Shown one piece after another: positions 61,355 to 64,000 of a DNA stretch of 64,000 nucleotides (position 1 is the stretch's first letter; the number at the start of each line of letters is the position of its first letter). The notes beneath the pieces were generated by a model, which did not search any database, was not told the origin of the DNA, and worked only from the letters and a program-made list of their open reading frames with translations. This DNA comes from Flavobacteriaceae bacterium NBU2977 (GTDB taxonomy: Bacteria; Bacteroidota; Bacteroidia; Flavobacteriales; Flavobacteriaceae). The DNA is taken from positions 310,001 through 374,000 of the forward strand of contig JAIOUW010000002.1 in the NCBI GenBank assembly GCA_019931105.1. Direction: 5' to 3'. Made by a program: the position numbers and the translations under genes.

Positions 61355-61939
61355 ATGAATTTTTTAGCGCATATCTATCTTTCCTTTGGAGATGATGAAG
61401 TGACACTCGGCAATTTTATCGCCGACAGTATTCGGGGCAATAAGTACCAACACTTGCCCGAGCGGGTTCAAAAGGGTGTTCTTTTGCATCGCGCTATCGA
61501 CACGTACACCGATGCCCATGACATTCCCAAAAAAAGCAGTAAAAGGCTGCATAAAAATTATAGTCATTACAGCCGTGTCATCGTCGATATTTTTTATGAC
61601 CATTTTTTGGCCAAGAATTGGAGCGCCTATTCGAACACCCCGCTCGATGTTTTTGTTGAGCATTTTTATGACCTTTTGGAGGATAACTATGTCATTCTTC
61701 CGCAAGGCGTAAAACGGATGATGCCCTACATGATCGCCGATAACTGGATCTACAACTATTCAAAAATGGAAGGTATCGGCAAGGTATTGAACGGTATGAA
61801 CCGCAGAACGCAGAACAAATCGAAAATGAATTTTGCGATTCTTGACCTTGAGGAACACTATGAGGCTTTCGAGGTCGAGTTCACTTCCTTTTTTGATGAA
61901 TTGATTATCTTTTCAAAGCAGAAATACATATCACTATGA
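61355..61939 (+). CDS. acpH: ACP phosphodiesterase (acyl carrier protein hydrolase)
   Basis: The ATG at 61355 (MNFLAHIYLS) or two codons earlier. 194 residues. 'MNFLAHIYLSFGDDEVTLGNFIADSIRG', 'VLLHRAIDTYTDAHD' and 'VIVDIFYDHFLAKNW' carry the HD-type metal residues of AcpH. It removes the phosphopantetheine arm from ACP. Four-base overlap with the ggt gene. Confidence 0.9.
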   Translation: MNFLAHIYLSFGDDEVTLGNFIADSIRGNKYQHLPERVQKGVLLHRAIDTYTDAHDIPKKSSKRLHKNYSHYSRVIVDIFYDHFLAKNWSAYSNTPLDVFVEHFYDLLEDNYVILPQGVKRMMPYMIADNWIYNYSKMEGIGKVLNGMNRRTQNKSKMNFAILDLEEHYEAFEVEFTSFFDELIIFSKQKYISL

Positions 61940-63621
61940 AGAAACTTTTTTTCGCCAGTCTTTTATTGCTCCTTTTTGTCCATTGCAAGAAACAACCCGC
62001 GGCGCCTACGGGGCTGGTCACCGAAAAGGCAATGGTCGTCTCGGCAAGGGTCGAGGCCTCGAAAATCGGATCCGATATTCTCGAAAAGGGCGGCAACGCC
62101 TTTGATGCCATGGTAGCTACCGAGTTGGCGCTGGCCGTTGCCTATCCGTTTGCGGGAAATTTAGGTGGCGGAGGCTTTATGGTCTACCGACGCAATAATG
62201 GTGATGTGGGCGGAATTGACTACAGGGAAAAAGCACCTTTGTCCGCCTATAAGGATATGTACCTCGATTCTCTCGGAAATGTCATCCCGGGAATGAGCAC
62301 CCAAGGGGCAACCGCGGTCGGTGTACCGGGCACGGTTGCGGGAATTTTCGAAGTGCACCAAAAGTTCGGCTCCATGCCGTGGGAGGAAATTTTGGCCCCG
62401 GTAATCGCCCTTGCCGAAAAAGGGGTGGTAGTGACCGAGAAACAAGCCGGTCGCTTTGAAAATTTCAAGGCGTCCATTCTAGAGGTCAATGGCGGAATTA
62501 CCAGTTTTCCGATAGGCTGCAAGGCAGGCGATACCATCAAATACCCGGTATTGGCCAATACTTTGAAAAGAATTGCCGAAAATGGCCGCGACGGATTTTA
62601 CAAAGGTGAAACGGCCAAGACCTTGGCCCGGTTCATTCAGGAAAAAGGAGGGTATATTACTGAGGAGGACTTGGAAAAATATGAGGCCAAATGGAGGCAG
62701 CCAATCATTTTCACCTATAAAGACCTTCGCATTATCTCGATGAGTCCGCCGAGTAGCGGCGGGGTGACGATCAATCAGATCTTCAAGATGATCGAACCCT
62801 ATGACATCGCCGAATTTGGCCATAATTCGGCCAAAACGGTCCAATTGTTTACCGAAGCGTCCCGAAGGGCCTATGCCGATCGCAACTACTTTTTGGGGGA
62901 TCCCGATTTTGTTGAAATTCCCTTAGATGTGCTTTTAAGTTCCTCCTATTTAAAAGAGCGCATGGAAAACTTTTCGTTCGAGGCCGCCACAAAATCCGAA
63001 GATGTGCGGCATGGTGAAATTGAGATCGTCGAAAGTATGGAAACGACCCACTACTCCATCGTCGATGCCGAGGGCAATGCGGTCTCGGTGACGACTACCT
63101 TGAACGGTGCCTACGGTTCCAAGCTTTATAGCGATGAACTTGGTTTCTTCTTGAACAATGAAATGGACGATTTTAGTGCCAAACCCGGCGTGCCCAATAT
63201 GTTCGGACTCATCGGGGCCGAAGCGAACAGCATCGCGCCTGAGAAAAGAATGCTCAGCAGCATGACCCCGACCATTGTTGAAAAAGACGGACAATTATAT
63301 ATGGTGGTGGGCACACCGGGAGGTTCGACGATCATTACCGCGGTCGCACAGACTATCTTGAATACCTATGAGTTCGATATGAGTATGCAAGATGCGGTCA
63401 ACGCACCCCGTTTTCACCATCAATGGCTGCCCGATATGGTCATTTTTGAACCCGATGGTTTTTCCGAGACCCTCAAATCGGAACTGGAATCAAAAGGATA
63501 TATCATCAATCAAGATAGAACACCGATTATCGGCAAGGTCGATGCCATTCGTGTTTTGCCCGATGGGCGACTTGAAGGGGGTGCCGATAAACGTGGGGAC
63601 GATACGGCCGTAGGGTTTTAG
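61936..63621 (+). CDS. ggt: Gamma-glutamyltranspeptidase (lipoprotein)
   Basis: 561 residues, lipobox FVHC (Cys17). 'VVSARVEASKIGSDILEKGGNAFDAMVATELALAVAYPFAGNLGGGGFMV' opening, autoprocessing Thr in 'ETTHYSIVDAEGNAVSVTTTLN' (~residue 370), then 'NEMDDFSAKPGVPN' and 'VGTPGGSTIITAVAQTILN'. The precursor cuts itself into two subunits and hydrolyses gamma-glutamyl compounds such as glutathione at the cell surface or periplasm. Confidence 0.94.
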   Translation: MKKLFFASLLLLLFVHCKKQPAAPTGLVTEKAMVVSARVEASKIGSDILEKGGNAFDAMVATELALAVAYPFAGNLGGGGFMVYRRNNGDVGGIDYREKAPLSAYKDMYLDSLGNVIPGMSTQGATAVGVPGTVAGIFEVHQKFGSMPWEEILAPVIALAEKGVVVTEKQAGRFENFKASILEVNGGITSFPIGCKAGDTIKYPVLANTLKRIAENGRDGFYKGETAKTLARFIQEKGGYITEEDLEKYEAKWRQPIIFTYKDLRIISMSPPSSGGVTINQIFKMIEPYDIAEFGHNSAKTVQLFTEASRRAYADRNYFLGDPDFVEIPLDVLLSSSYLKERMENFSFEAATKSEDVRHGEIEIVESMETTHYSIVDAEGNAVSVTTTLNGAYGSKLYSDELGFFLNNEMDDFSAKPGVPNMFGLIGAEANSIAPEKRMLSSMTPTIVEKDGQLYMVVGTPGGSTIITAVAQTILNTYEFDMSMQDAVNAPRFHHQWLPDMVIFEPDGFSETLKSELESKGYIINQDRTPIIGKVDAIRVLPDGRLEGGADKRGDDTAVGF

Positions 63622-64000
63622 AGTTCGGTCAATCCATACTCATTGAGTACGACTTGCCATTCATTGGTCTCCGTTATTTCAAGGATACGTTGTGAAATCG
63701 TGCTTTCCAACAGCGGTCGCGCTTTTGCCACTCCGAAAGCATAGAATTGGACATCGAATTTTATGGGCAAAATCGATATTTTTTGCAGTATAGAATCCTG
63801 CGCTATACGGTATTTTAGAATGGGCTCATCGTAAATAAAGGCCTCGACTTGGTTATTGTTCAAAGCCGCCAGGCCTTCTTGCACTCCGTCAAATTCTTTT
63901 AAATTTTTAAAAAAATGGGATTTTAAAAAGCCCAGAGTGCTCGAATTTTTTATCGTGCCGACTTCACGTTCCTTGAACGCATTGAAGCCATCGGGATTAT
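63618..64000 (-). CDS. C-terminal part of a solute-binding protein (SBP_bac_3 type)
   Basis: The frame is open to the window edge; about 127 residues seen. 'EREVGTIKNSSTLGFLKSHF', 'VQEGLAALNNNQVEAFIYDEPILKYRIAQ', 'FDVQFYAFGVAKARPLLESTISQRILEITETNEWQVVLNEYGL' fit the second lobe of periplasmic amino-acid-binding or ion-channel receptor domains. Its N-terminus is outside. Overlaps the ggt end by 4 bases. Confidence 0.8.
   Translation of the reverse strand, partial: NPDGFNAFKEREVGTIKNSSTLGFLKSHFFKNLKEFDGVQEGLAALNNNQVEAFIYDEPILKYRIAQDSILQKISILPIKFDVQFYAFGVAKARPLLESTISQRILEITETNEWQVVLNEYGLTEL

Overview
This window reads as chromosome of a marine-type member of the Flavobacteriaceae (Bacteroidota). 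The supporting signs are many short lipoprotein signals ending in a Cys, secreted proteins of families largely confined to Bacteroidota (DUF4251, DUF6340, DUF5694, DUF4369-TlpA), a fused alpha/beta 2-oxoacid dehydrogenase E1, and -7 promoter boxes of the form TAnnTTTG in front of many genes. No rRNA, tRNA, CRISPR array or intact insertion sequence was recognised.

Layout. Positions 1-911 are AT-rich and almost gene-free, with three structured repeats, one a 96-bp long inverted repeat. Positions 912-10138 (minus strand) hold envelope and stress genes: beta-propeller and Ig-like lipoproteins, a GumN/TraB-like protein, an S41 peptidase, a DUF4251 lipoprotein, a periplasmic PCM repair methyltransferase broken by one in-frame stop, a cupin, and a BNR-lipoprotein/TlpA pair. 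Positions 10358-12704 carry an HPF-like ribosome factor, YceI and TerC. Positions 12770-19076 (minus) form one eight-gene biosynthetic operon: FAD oxidoreductase, methyltransferase, type III polyketide synthase, enoyl-ACP reductase-like SDR, dehydratase, ketosynthase, ACP and a membrane protein. Its likely product is a modified alkyl-pyrone, -resorcinol or -quinone built on a dedicated acyl starter.

Positions 19160-30713 are mixed housekeeping: OmpA lipoprotein, fused E1, 2OG-Fe oxygenase, SUI1/YciH, nucleoside phosphorylase, ung, and a cyclase-like/HTH plus DUF3307 pair controlled by three evenly spaced palindromes. Positions 30900-38476 contain MutS2 and then a probable virulence or antagonism module: a lipoprotein related to cholesterol-dependent cytolysins, a divergent membrane TPR-HTH regulator, and a subtilase. 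Tandem ATGGAC repeats 11 bp apart lie on both sides of the shared intergenic region.

Positions 38562-48575 hold a DCC protein, an MscS channel, a peptide-type operon (ATP-grasp, N-formylglutamate amidohydrolase, MATCAP/QEGLA peptidase, two alpha/beta hydrolases), a dicarboxylate symporter, aroC and an LpxH-like hydrolase. Positions 48564-64000 hold a giant D-lactate/glycolate dehydrogenase, TlpA, a beta-propeller lipoprotein, rhomboid, an LpxL-like acyltransferase, a sterol-desaturase-family hydroxylase, a DUF559 gene bracketed by ~100-bp foldable repeats, an esterase, glmM, acpH, ggt and the C-terminal end of a solute-binding protein.

The most interesting parts are the cytolysin/regulator region, the palindrome-controlled cyclase-like gene, the DUF559 element and its relatives, and the polyketide operon. 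All family assignments come from motif recognition by eye; no database search was run.
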